DNA of 64,000 nucleotides from Acidobacteriota bacterium. GTDB taxonomy: Bacteria; Acidobacteriota; Thermoanaerobaculia; Gp7-AA8. Location of the stretch: contig JAFATB010000014.1 in the NCBI GenBank assembly GCA_019244185.1, forward strand, positions 561,587 to 625,586, read 5' to 3'. Positions 32,553-44,400 of this stretch are shown here, piece by piece (positions within the stretch are counted from its first letter, which is position 1; every line of letters starts with the position of its first letter). The notes below the pieces were generated by a model. It was not told the origin of the DNA. It saw only the letters and a program-made list of their open reading frames with translations, and searched no databases. A program made the translations under genes and the position numbers.

Positions 32553-35249
32553 TCAGCGCAGCAGGTCGTCGAGCGGAATCTCGGCCGTGTGCGGCCGCGG
32601 CAGCGCGCGCGCCAGATAGGGGAGGATCGCCGCGGGCGGAAGCGGCCGGCTGAAGAGATATCCCTGCAGCAGATCGCACGCGTAGTGCCGCAGGAACGTG
32701 TACTGCTCTTCCGTCTCCACGCCTTCGGCGACGACCTTCAGCTGCAGCGTATGCGCGAGATTGATCACGTACGACACGATCGCGGCCGCGGTGTCGTCGA
32801 ACGTCACCTCGCGCAGGAACTCCTTGTCGATCTTCACCGTGTCGATCGGGAAGTGCTTGAGATAGATGAGCGACGACTGGCCGGTGCCGAAATCGTCAAC
32901 CGCGATCGACACGCCCATCGCGCGCAGCTCGCGCAGCACCGTCAGCGTCGACTCGAAGTTCTGCATCGCCGCGCTCTCGGTGATCTCGAGCTCGAGCAGA
33001 TGCGGTGAAATGCCGGACTCCTCGATCGCCGAGCGCACCGTCGTCACGAGATCGCGCTGCTGTAACTGCACCGCCGAGATGTTGACGGCCATCCGCAGCG
33101 ACGTCAGTCCTTCGTCGTGCCATTGCCTTAATTGCAGACAGGCGGTGCGCAGCACCCACGCGCCGATGGCGACGATCATCCCGGTCTCTTCGGCGAGCTC
33201 GATGAACTCTGACGGCGGCACGAGGCCGCGGTTCGGATCGCGCCACCGCAGCAGCGCCTCGACCGACGCGATGCGCCGGCCGGCGCGGTCGTAGATCGGC
33301 TGATATTCGAGCTCGAGCTGCTGCCGTTCGATCGCGTGATGGAGATGCTGTTCGAGCGCGAGCCGCCGCACGTAGCGCTCGTTCATGCTGGCCGTGAACA
33401 GCTGCGCCTGATTGCGGCCGAGCTCTTTCGCGCGATACATCGCCGCGTCAGCGCATTTGAGCAGCGTCTCGGCGTCGTCGCCGTCGTTCGGAAAGCAGCT
33501 GATGCCGATGCTCGCCGTGACGATGAGTTCGTGTCCTTCGACCGAGAACGGCTGTGCGAGCGAGTCGAGGATTTTCCGCGCCACGCCCGCCATCGCCTCG
33601 GTATTCACGACTTCCGGCAGCAGGATGCTGAACTCGTCGCCGCCGATGCGCGAGATCGTGTCCGACGCGCGCAGCGCGCCCTGCAGCCGCCGCGCGACCT
33701 CGGCCAGCAGCGCGTCGCCGAGCGAATGCCCGAGGCCGTCGTTGATCAGCTTGAAGTGATCGACGTCGAGATACATCACCGCCACGCCGACGCGGTTGCG
33801 TCGCGCGTGCGCGACGGCGTTCACGAGCCGGTCGCGAAACAGCAGCCGGTTCGGCAGCGCGGTCAGCGAGTCGTAGTACGCGCGGTATTCGAGCTGCTTC
33901 TCGGTTTCCTTGCGCTGCGAAACGTCGCGGTAGTTGAGCACGACCGCGCCGACGCTCGTCTCGTGCAGCAGGTTCTGCGCGAAGCCTTCGAGCCAGACCC
34001 AGTTGCCGTCGCGGTGGCGGAAGCGCAGCTCGCCGTGGCCTTCGCCGGTTTCCGACGCCACGATCTGCGCGAAGATCGCGCGCGTGCGCTCGGCGTCGCG
34101 CGGATGCACGAAGTCGAACAGCGAGCGCCCGAGGAGCTCGTCATCGCGGTAGCCGAGAAGGTGTTGCGTCGACGAGCCCACGAAGCAGAAGCAGAGCTCC
34201 GCGTCGACCAGCGCCACGCCGCTCCAGCTCTTCTCGACGATCGTGCGGAAGCGCTGCTCGCGCATCTCCAGGCGTCGCTCCGCTTCCTTGCGCGCCGAGA
34301 TGTCGTGGATGAACGCCGTCAGCGTGAAGTCCGCGTCGCTGCCCGCCGGCGCGATCGTGACTTCCGCCGGGAACTCCTCGCCCGACGCGCGCCGTGCGCG
34401 GATCTCGAGCCGCCGCCGCAGCAGCCGGCTCGGCCGTCCCGCGCGATGCCGCTCGAACGCGACGCGCAGCAGATGCATCGTGCCCTCGGGAAAGAGCGAC
34501 GGTTGCAGCGGCTGGCCGATCACGTCGCGCGCGGCGAGGCCGAACGTCGTCTCCGCCTGCCGATTCCACTCCGTCACGAGCAGCGAGCGGTCGACCGTGA
34601 GCACGGCGTCGACCGTCGTGGCGATGACCTGCCGCAGCCGCGCCTCGGAACTGCGCAGCGCGTGCTCGGTGCGGCCGCGCGTGATCGCTTCGCCGAGGAT
34701 GTTCGCGGTCGAGCGGAGGAACGCCAGCTCGTATTCGGCGAATGTGCGTTCGTTGTCGGAGTAGGCGAGGAGCACGCCGAACGGACCGTACTGCGTGCGG
34801 ATGACCACGCCCGCGCCGCTGCGGATGCCGTGGAAGTGCCGGAGATGCGGCGCTTCGAAGCGCGTCTCGTCTTCCAGTCGCGCGAACGAGACCGGGCCAT
34901 CGGCGAGCAGCGTGAGCATTCCGATCGACTCGTCTTCCGCGCCGTCGCGGTCGCAGTGGAGGAACGTCTCGTTCGCGCCGAGCGCCGCGCGCACGCGCAT
35001 GCCGCCGCCGGGTGCGAGCTCGAGCGCGCGACAGTGGCTGACCTGCAGCGTGAGCTCGACGAGCGCGCACGCCTGGCCGAGGAGCATCAGCGGATCGACG
35101 CCGGTGAGGGCGCCCTGGCCGAGCTCGGCGATGGCGGTTTCCTGCCGGTCGCGCGCCGCGAGCTCCGCGCGCAACGCCTCCAGCTCCGCGTCGCGCGCGT
35201 TGCTCCGGCCGTTCGGGAGCAGGTGGAGCGGCGTCGGCTGCTCGGGCAT
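32553..35249 (-). CDS. GAF-PAS-PAS-GGDEF-EAL cyclic-di-GMP turnover protein
   Basis: An 898-residue soluble signalling protein. It has a GAF domain (about residues 40-195), two PAS domains with PAC segments (about 200-325 and 330-455), a diguanylate cyclase domain with the intact active-site motif RIGGDEFSILLPEV, and an EAL phosphodiesterase domain with EALLRWRDPNRGLV, NISAVQLQQRD and DDFGTGQSSLIYLKHFPID. Both catalytic sites look complete, so it could make or degrade c-di-GMP depending on the GAF/PAS input. There are no membrane segments. The ATG at 35249 follows a TACACT box by 15 nt. It is divergent from the first giant surface-protein gene 216 bp away, and c-di-GMP commonly controls such adhesins. 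Confidence 0.93.
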   Translation of the reverse strand: MPEQPTPLHLLPNGRSNARDAELEALRAELAARDRQETAIAELGQGALTGVDPLMLLGQACALVELTLQVSHCRALELAPGGGMRVRAALGANETFLHCDRDGAEDESIGMLTLLADGPVSFARLEDETRFEAPHLRHFHGIRSGAGVVIRTQYGPFGVLLAYSDNERTFAEYELAFLRSTANILGEAITRGRTEHALRSSEARLRQVIATTVDAVLTVDRSLLVTEWNRQAETTFGLAARDVIGQPLQPSLFPEGTMHLLRVAFERHRAGRPSRLLRRRLEIRARRASGEEFPAEVTIAPAGSDADFTLTAFIHDISARKEAERRLEMREQRFRTIVEKSWSGVALVDAELCFCFVGSSTQHLLGYRDDELLGRSLFDFVHPRDAERTRAIFAQIVASETGEGHGELRFRHRDGNWVWLEGFAQNLLHETSVGAVVLNYRDVSQRKETEKQLEYRAYYDSLTALPNRLLFRDRLVNAVAHARRNRVGVAVMYLDVDHFKLINDGLGHSLGDALLAEVARRLQGALRASDTISRIGGDEFSILLPEVVNTEAMAGVARKILDSLAQPFSVEGHELIVTASIGISCFPNDGDDAETLLKCADAAMYRAKELGRNQAQLFTASMNERYVRRLALEQHLHHAIERQQLELEYQPIYDRAGRRIASVEALLRWRDPNRGLVPPSEFIELAEETGMIVAIGAWVLRTACLQLRQWHDEGLTSLRMAVNISAVQLQQRDLVTTVRSAIEESGISPHLLELEITESAAMQNFESTLTVLRELRAMGVSIAVDDFGTGQSSLIYLKHFPIDTVKIDKEFLREVTFDDTAAAIVSYVINLAHTLQLKVVAEGVETEEQYTFLRHYACDLLQGYLFSRPLPPAAILPYLARALPRPHTAEIPLDDLLR

Positions 35250-35376
35250 GTGCGGTTGGGCGAGAGTGTACGCGAGTCGGAAGCGGGGGCCGGATCGGAA
35301 GTCGGGAAGGAGACAACGGCGGAGGCCGTTGAAGTGCAAAATAAGTTTTTTATCCGGTGTTTTCGGAAAAGACTGC

Positions 35377-35465
35377 TATCATGAACTTCGTCCATTTCCC
35401 CCGGGGTGAAGTGTGTCTCTCAGGAACTCCTGAGGGGGGCACCGGTCCTAAGAAGGAATTATACA
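35377..35465 (+). promoter_or_regulatory. Extended -10 promoter and structured leader of the first giant surface-protein gene
   Basis: TGC-TATCAT (extended -10, 35377-35382) should start a leader of about 75 nt. The leader holds a hairpin CTCAGG-AACT-CCTGAG (35419-35434), extendable by G-U pairs, then a G-run and the ribosome-binding site AAGGA (35453-35457) before the ATG at 35466. The rest of the 35250-35376 gap is AT-richer and holds the divergent promoter. I do not recognise a known riboswitch. Confidence 0.5.
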
Positions 35466-38400
35466 ATGATGGCTCTGCGTCGTCTACGTCTCGCTTTGAT
35501 CCTGAGTGCGATCGTTTGGGTACCTCTCGCACATGCCGCCACCTCGGACTATCGAGTCCTGATCGACGCGGACAACAACGCAGCCACCGGCTGCTTCGTC
35601 GGGGCCATCCCCGGCATCGATCAGGTGTTGACGACGCGCGTGACGACAACGGATACGGATGGTTCCGTGACGTTGACGCAGCGGCAGGTCTGCTCGACCG
35701 GCGTGCTCGGCGCGCCGATCACGATCAGCACGACCCCGTGGCCGGCCGGCTTTAACGCGAGCAGCGGCAGTCTCCTCATCGAGACCCGCATCCCGTACTC
35801 GGCCTTCAGCGGCGGCGTCGCGCCCGAGGTCATGCATCTCTACTTTGACGGTACGCTCGGCGTCGCGAATCAGATTGTCACGACCAAGCCGAACGGCGAT
35901 CCGATCCTCTATCCGACGGCGCCCGCGGGACGGCGTCACTCGGTGCACGTCGGCGACCCGCGCATGATCACGCTCGACGGGCTCGCCACGGACTGGGGCA
36001 TGATCTCGCCGCTCGTCGAAGGGCTCGCCTCGGGCGGCACGCAGGCGCTGCGCCTCATCAAGATCTACGCGTTCTCGAATCCGAACGACGGATTCATCTA
36101 CTTCCGCTTCGACGCGAACATCTCCACGAACAGCCCCTTCGCGGCCGACGACACGTACTCGCGCGCGCACGGCGCCGGCCTCACCGTTCCGGCGCCGGGC
36201 GTCCTCGCGAATGACGGCGACCCGAACGGCGCGCCGCTCACCGCGAGCCCGGTCGGTTCGCCTGCCCGCGGCACCGTCACGCTCAACCCCGACGGCAGCT
36301 TCACGTACGCGCCGGACGATCCGACCTCGAACACGGCCGACAGCTTCGACTACAAGGCCTCGAACGGCTCGAAGGACTCGAACGTCGCGCACGTCACCAT
36401 CAAGGTGTCGACGTCGACCAACACCGCGCCGCATGCGAACGCCGACTCGTACAGCACCACGGAAGACGTGCCGCTCGTCGTGCCGCCTCCGGGCGTGCTC
36501 GCGAACGACCACGACGATGAATCCGATCCGCTGACCGTGACCCTCGGCGCGAACGCGACGCACGGCGACGTCGTGCTGCAGGCGAACGGCGGCTTCACAT
36601 ACACGCCGGACGCGAACTACTTCGGCGCCGACAGCTTCACCTACACCGTCAGCGACGGCCACGCCACCGCGACGGCGACGGTCACGATCGCCGTGACCAG
36701 CGTCAACGATCCGCCGAAGGTGACCGACGCGGCGTTCTCGATTCCGGAGAACAGCCCGAACGGCACCGCCGTCGGCACCGTGCACGTCACCGACAACGAC
36801 GTCGCCGACAGCCACACCTTCTCCATCACGGCCGGCAACACCGGCAACGCGTTCGCGATCAACGCCACCAGCGGCGCGATCACCGTGGCGAACACGACCG
36901 CGCTCAACTTCGAGACCACGCCGTCGTTCACGCTGACCGTGCACGTCGTCGACAACGGCGTGCCGAACAAGTCGGACAACGGAACGGTCACCATCACGCT
37001 CACCGACGTGAACGACAAGCCGGTGGCGCAGCCGGATTCCTACACGATCGGCGAAGACGGCACGCTCACCGTGCCGGCGCCCGGCGTGCTCGCGAATGAT
37101 TCCGATCAGGATGCGGGCACGACGCTCACCGCGGTCCAGAACGTCGCGCCGCTGCACGCGGCGTCGTTCGCGCTCAACGCGGACGGCTCCTTTACGTACG
37201 TCCCGGCCGCGAACTACAACGGCACGGACTCGTTCAGCTACCACGCGCACGACGGCTCGCTCGACTCCGACGTCGTGCTCGTCACGATCACGATCACGCC
37301 GGTCAACGACACCCCGAGCTTCACGGGATCCGGCGACGTCTCGTCGCCCGAGGATGTCGCGTACAGCGCGACGTGGGCGACGGCGATCAGCAAAGGACCG
37401 AGCGACGAGAACGCGCAGACGCTGACGTTCAACGTCAGCAACGATGCGAACGCGCTCTTCAGCGTGCAGCCGGCGATCGCCGCCGACGGAACACTGACGT
37501 TCACCCCGGCCCCGAATGCGGTCGGCCTGGCGCACGTCACCGTCACGCTTTCCGATAACGGCGACGGCGCGAACACGTCCGCGCCGGTCAACTTCACGAT
37601 CAACATCACGGCGGTCAACGACGCTCCGGTGCTCACGGCGGGCGGCGCATCTCCGGCGTTCACCGAAGACGGCGCGCCGGTCGCGATCGATCCGTCGATC
37701 AGCGTGAGCGACGTCGACGACGCGAACCTCGAGTCGGCGACGATCACCATCACGAACCTTCTCGACAGCGGCTCCGAGACGCTGGCGGCGAACACCGCCG
37801 GCACGTCGATCACCGCGGTCTACAGCGCGCCGACGCTGACGCTGTCCGGCAGCGACACGCTGGCGAACTACCAGCAGGTGCTTCGCAGCATCACGTACGC
37901 GAACAGCGCGCAGGATCCGAACACGACCGCGCGCAGCATCAGCATCGTCGTCAACGACGGCGACGTGAACAGCAACACGGTCACGAAGACGATGAGCGTC
38001 ACCGCGGTCAACGACGCGCCCGTCGTGACGACGAGCGGCGGCACGACCGCGTTCGTCGAAGACTCCGCGGCCGTCGTCGTCGACAACGCGCTCACGATCA
38101 CCGACGTCGACTCGACGACGCTGACCGGCGCGACCGTCACGATCTCGAACCTCCTCGACAGCGGCGCCGAGACGCTGGCCGCGCCGACGCTCGTCGGCGG
38201 CGTGACCGCCGTGTACGTCGCGCCGACGCTCACCTTCACCGGCACGGCCACGCTCGCGCAGTACGAGACGATGCTCCGCGCGGTGACGTACAACGACGCC
38301 GCCAACGCGCCGAACACGACCGCGCGCATCATCTCCTTCCAGGTCAACGACGGTGCCGCGGCGAACAACCTCTCCAACGTCGCCACCAAGAACGTCTCCG

Positions 38401-41400
38401 TGACGCCGACCAACGACGCGCCGGTGCTCGTCGCCGGCCACACGGTCGCGTACACCGAGAACGGCAGCCCCGTCACGCTCGAGCCGGCGCTCACGATCAC
38501 CGATCCCGACTCCGCGACGATGCAGTCGGCGGCGGTGCTCGTCTCCGGAAATGCAGGTGCCGGCGACGTCCTCGCGTGCCCCGCGTGCGGCACGACCGTC
38601 CCGGGCATCACCGCGATCTTCAGCAGCGGGACGCTGCAGCTCTCCGGCGTCGACACGCTCGCGAATTACCAGACCGCGCTGCGCAGCGTCACGTACGCCA
38701 ACGCCAGCGACGCCCCGTCCACCGCGCAGCGCGGAATCGACTGGTTCGTGACGGACGCCGGCGGCCTCCAGAGCCAGGACGACGCGCAGAACGACACGCT
38801 CGTCAACGTCACCGCCGTCAACGACGCGCCGGTCGTCACGACCAGCGGCGGCACGACCGCGTTCGTCGAAGACGCCGGCCCGGTCGCCGTCGACAGCGGC
38901 CTCACCGTCACCGACGTCGACTCGACGACGCTCACCGGTGCGACGGTCACCATCACGAACGTTCTCGACGGCGCGGCGGAAGCCCTCGCGGCACCGTCAC
39001 TCCTCGGCGGCGTCACGGCGAGCTACAACGCCGGCGTGCTGACGCTGAGCGGCACCACGACCCTCGCCAACTACCAGGCCATGCTCCGCGCCGTCACCTA
39101 CGACAACGCGTCGGACACGCCGGCCACCACCAGCCGCACGATCGCGTTCCAGGTCAACGACGGCGGCGCGGTGAACAACCTCTCCACCGTCGCCAACCAG
39201 ACCGTCTCCGTCACGCCGACGAATGACGCGCCGGTCGTCACCACCACCGGGACGACCAGCGCCTTCACCGAAGACGGCTCGCCGGTCGCCGTCGACGGCG
39301 GCGTCACGATCAGCGACGTCGACAGCGCGAACCTCACCGGCGCGACCGTCACGATCACGAACCTCCTCGACAGCGGTGCGGAAACGCTCGCCGCGCCGAC
39401 GCTGCTCGGCGGCGTCACCGCCAGCTACGTTGCGCCGACGCTCACGCTCACCGGCACCGCGACGCTTGCGCAGTATCAGACCATGCTGCGGGCGGTCACG
39501 TACACGAACTCCTCGAACGACCCGACCACGACCACGCGCGTCATCTCGTTCCAGGTGAACGACGGCGGCGCGGTGAACAACCTCTCGAACACCGCCACGA
39601 AGAACGTTTCCATCACCGCGTCGAACGACGCGTCCGTGGTGACGACCAGCGGCGGCACGAGCGCGTTCGTCGAAGACTCGCCCGCCGTCGTCGTCGACGG
39701 TTCGGTGAGCGTCACCGACATCGACTCGACCACGCTCACGGGCGCGACGGTCACGATCACGAACCTCCTCGACGGCAGCGCCGAATCGCTGGCCGCGCCG
39801 ACGCTCCTCGGCGGTGTGACCGCGAGCTACAACGCCGGCACGCTGACCTTCAGCGGCACGACCTCGCTCGCCAACTACCAGACCATGCTCCGCGCGGTGA
39901 CGTACGACAACTCGTCGAACGCGCCGAGCACCACCGCCCGCGTCATCGCCTTCCAGGTGAATGACGGCGGCGCGGTGAACAACCTCTCGAACGTCGCCAA
40001 CAAGAGCGTCTCCGTCACGGCGACGAACGACGCGCCGGTGGTCACGCCGACCGGCACGACGACGCCGTTCACCGAGGATGGCGGGGCGGTGGCGGTCGAC
40101 AGCGGCGTCAGCGTGAGCGACGTCGATAGCGCGAACCTCACCAGCGCTACGGTCACGATCACGAACCTCCTCGACAGCGGCGCGGAAACGCTCGCCGCGC
40201 CGACGCTGCTCGGCGGCGTCACCGCGAGCTACGTCGCGCCGACGCTGACGCTCACCGGCACCGCGACCGTCGCGCAGTACCAGACGATGCTGCGGGCGGT
40301 GACGTACAACAACTCCTCGAACAACCCCACCACGACCACGCGCGTGCTCAACTTCCAGGTGAACGACGGCGGCGCCGTCAACAACCTGTCGAACGTCGGC
40401 GCGAAGAACGTCTCGATCACCGCCGTCAACGACGCGCCGGTGGTCACGACCACCGGCGGCTCGAGCGCGTTCGTCGAAGACTCGCCCGCGGTCGCGGTCG
40501 ACAACGGACTGACAATCACCGACATCGACTCGACGAACCTCACCGGCGCGACGGTCACGATCACGAACCTCCTCGACGGCGTGGCGGAATCGCTCACGGC
40601 GACCTCGCTCGTCGGCGGCGTCACCGCGAACTACGTCGGCGGCGTGCTCACCTTCACCGGCACGACGTCGCTCGCGAACTACCAGTCGATGTTGCGCGCG
40701 GTGACGTACAACAACACGTCCAACACGCCCAACGTCACCGCTCGCGTCATCGCCTTCCAGGTCAATGACGGCGGAGCGGCGAACAACCTCTCGAACGTCG
40801 CGACGAAGACCGTCAGCGTCACCGCGACGAACGACGCGCCGGTCGTCACCACGACTGCCGCGATCACCAGCTTCACCGAAGGCGCCGGCGCGGTCGCGAT
40901 CGATTCGCTGGTCGCCGTCACCGACGTCGACTCGCCGACCCTCGGCAGCGCCGTTATCACGATCACGAACCTGCAGGACGCGGGACTGGAGACGCTGGCC
41001 GCGCCGACGCTGCTCGGCGGTGTGACCGCGAGCTACGTCGCGCCCACGCTCACGCTCACCGGCACGGCCACGGTCGCGCAGTATCAGACGATGCTGCAGG
41101 CCATCACGTACAACAACTCCTCGAACGCGCCGAACACCACCAACCGCTCGGTCTCGTACCAGGTGAATGACGGCAGCGCCAACAGCAACGTCGCGACGAA
41201 GACGGTCAGCGTGACGTCCGTCAACAGCGTCCCGGTCGTCACGACGTCGGCGGGCACGTCGGCGTTCGTCGAAGACGCGGCTCCGGTCGTGGTCGACGCC
41301 GGCGTCACCGTCACCGATCCCGACACCGCGACGCTCGCCTCGGCGACCGTCACGATCGCGAACCTTCTCGACAGCGGCGCCGAAACGCTGGCCGCGCCGA

Positions 41401-44400
41401 CGCTGCTCGGCGGCGTCACGGCGAGCTACGTCGCTCCGACGCTGACCCTCACCGGCACGGCCACGCTCGCGCAGTACCAGACCATGCTCCGCGCGGTCAC
41501 GTACAACAACGCGTCGAACACGCCGAACGTCACCGTGCGCACGATCAACTTCCAGGTCGATGACGGCCAGAGCACGAACCACCAGAGCGCAGTCGCCTCG
41601 AAGAGCGTCAGCGTGACGCCGTCGAACGACGCGCCGGTCGTGACGACCAGCGGCGGCACGGCCGCGTTCACCGAGGATGGGGGAGCGGTGGCGGTGGACA
41701 ACGGCGTGACCGTGACGGACGTGGATTCCGGCACGCTCGCCAGCGCCACCATCACCATCACGAACCTGCTCGACAGCGGCGCGGAAACGCTCGCCGCGCC
41801 GACGCTCCTCGGCGGCGCGACTGCCAGCTACGTCGCTCCGACGCTCACCATCACCGGCGTCACGACGCTTTCCAACTACCAGACGATGCTGCGCGCGGTG
41901 ACGTACAACAACACCTCGCAGAATCCGAACGGCACCACGCGCACGATCTCGTTCACGGTCAACGACGGCGCCGCCAACAGCAACACGGCGACGCGCGGCG
42001 TGACCGTGGCGTCGGTCAACGACGCGCCGGTCGTCACGACCAGCGGCGGCACCAGCGCGTTCGTCGAAGACTCGCCGGCCATCGCCGTCGACAACGCGCT
42101 CACGGTGACCGACGTCGACTCGGCGAACCTCACCGGCGCGACGGTCACGATCACGAACCTGCTCGACGCCGGCGCGGAAACGCTGGCCGCGCCGACGCTG
42201 CTCGCCGGCGCCACCGCGAGCTACGTCGCGCCGACGCTGACCATCAGCGGCACGGCCACGCTCGCCCAGTACCAGACCATGCTCCGCGCGGTGACGTACA
42301 ACAACTCGTCGAACACGCCGTCGACCACGAACCGCTCCATCTCGTTCCAGGTCAACGACGGCGCGGGCGTGAACAACCTCTCCAACGTCGCCAGCAAGAC
42401 CGTCTCGATCACGCCGACGAACGATCCGCCGGTGCTCACGGTCAGCGGCTCGCTCAGCTACACCGAGAACCAGGCGCCGGCTGCGCTCGGCGTCACGGCG
42501 TCCGTGACCGACGTCGACTCGACGAACATCACCTCCGCGACCGTGACGATCTCCGCCGGCTTCCAGAGCGGCGCCGACGTCCTCGGCTTCACGACGCAGA
42601 ACGGCATCACCGGCAACTACGTCGCGCCGACGCTGACCCTCAGCGGCTCCGCGACGCTGGCGCAGTACGCCGCGGCGCTGCAGAGCGTCACCTACCAGAA
42701 CACCTCGGACGATCCGACGACGGCCGCGCGCACGGTCACGTTCCAGGTCAACGACGGCAGCGCGAACAGCAACACGCAGACGTCGACGATCAGCGTCACC
42801 GCGACCAACGACCCGCCGGTCAACAACGTCCCGACGAATGCGCAGTCGGTGAACGAAGACACGCCGCTCACCTTCACCGGCGCGGGCAACATCGTCTCGA
42901 TCACCGATCCGGACGCGCAGTCGGGGAACATCTCCGTCGAGATCAAGACCACCAACGGCACGACCACGATCGTCACGCCGACGGGCCTCACGTTCGCCCC
43001 GCCGGCGGGCAACGGCACCGCCGACTACACGATCAGCGGCACGCTCGCCAACGTGAACGCGTCGCTGGCCACGCTGCGCTTCAACCCGACGGCCGACTTC
43101 CCGTTCGCCGCCGCCTCGGGCACCGCGTCGATTCAGCTCATCACGACCGATAACGGCAATACGCCGGCGCCGGCGAAGGGCGACGACGACACCTTCAACA
43201 TCACCGTCAACCAGGTCAACGATCCGCCGACGGCGGGCAGCGACACGTTCGACACCATCGGCAACACCGAGCTGCGCGTCGACATCGGCGTGGCCGGCAC
43301 GACGCCGAACGTGGTCAAGACCAGCGTCACCACCCTCAAAGGCGTTCTCGGGAACGACTCCGACAACCCGAACGAGAACAATCCGTTCACCGTCACGTCG
43401 ATCGTCGGCTGCGCCGACATGAGCAACTGCACCCTCGCGTCGGGCTCGATCGTCTCGATGAACAGCAACGGCACGTTCACCTTCAAGCCGTCGCCGACGA
43501 TCCCCACCGGTGCACCGGCCTCGGACACGTTCCAGTACGTCATCACCGACCAGCCGGCCGGCGGCACGCCGCAGACGGCGACCGGCACCGTCACGATCCA
43601 CATCTTTGACAAGGTGTGGTACGTGAAGGAAGGCGGCACGGGCAACGGCCGCTCCGATTCACCGCTCGGTGCCTTCACGACTCTCAACGGCGCAGGCGGC
43701 GCCGGCGACGTCGACGCCGCGGGCGACTACATCTTCGTGCAGCGCAACTCGACCAACCCGGTCAACGGTCCGATCGAGCTCGAGGCGAATCAGCACCTGC
43801 TCGGTGAGGGCGTCGGTCTTTCGATCCCGCGCGCGCTCAACGGCAACGCCTCGCCGGTCAATCTCGTCGCGGCCGGCACGAAGCCGCCGATCGCTTCGGC
43901 GAGCGACGCCGTCCAGATCAAGGCGGCCATGCCGGTCGAAGTGCGCGGTCTCGACATCAGCGCGAGCGGCGGCAACGACGTCGATCTCACGGCCACCGGA
44001 GCGTTCAGCGGTTCGCCGACGCTGACGATCTCCGACAACGTCTTCACGACGGCGTCTGCGGAAGACGTCGACGTCAACGCCGGCGCGACCGGCACGCTGG
44101 GTCTCACGATCCAGAACAACAGCTGGGGCACAGGCGCTCACGGCAACAACGGCATCGACATCCGCACGACGGCCGCGAATACGCTGAACCTCCTCGTGGC
44201 GAACAACACCGGCATCGGAGTGACCGGCACCGGCATCCTGATCGACGGCAGCGGTGCGACCGTCACCATCACCGACTTCTCCAGCAACACGATCACCGGC
44301 GCCACCGGCGGGACCGGCATCTCGATCAACAACGCCAAGTTCGACCAGACCCCGACCGGCGGCTTCCAGGCCGTCTCCGGCGGCACGACGACCATCGGCG

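Noticed and set aside
37618..42805. CRISPR-like array
   Set aside because: Repeats are about 400 bp, in frame and protein-coding, with no short direct repeats or unique spacers.
38997..43601. 1534-codon minus-strand frame opposite the giant repeat gene
   Set aside because: Its periodic sequence is simply the mirror of the tandem repeats on the plus strand. It is Arg/Val/Gly-rich with no fold signature.
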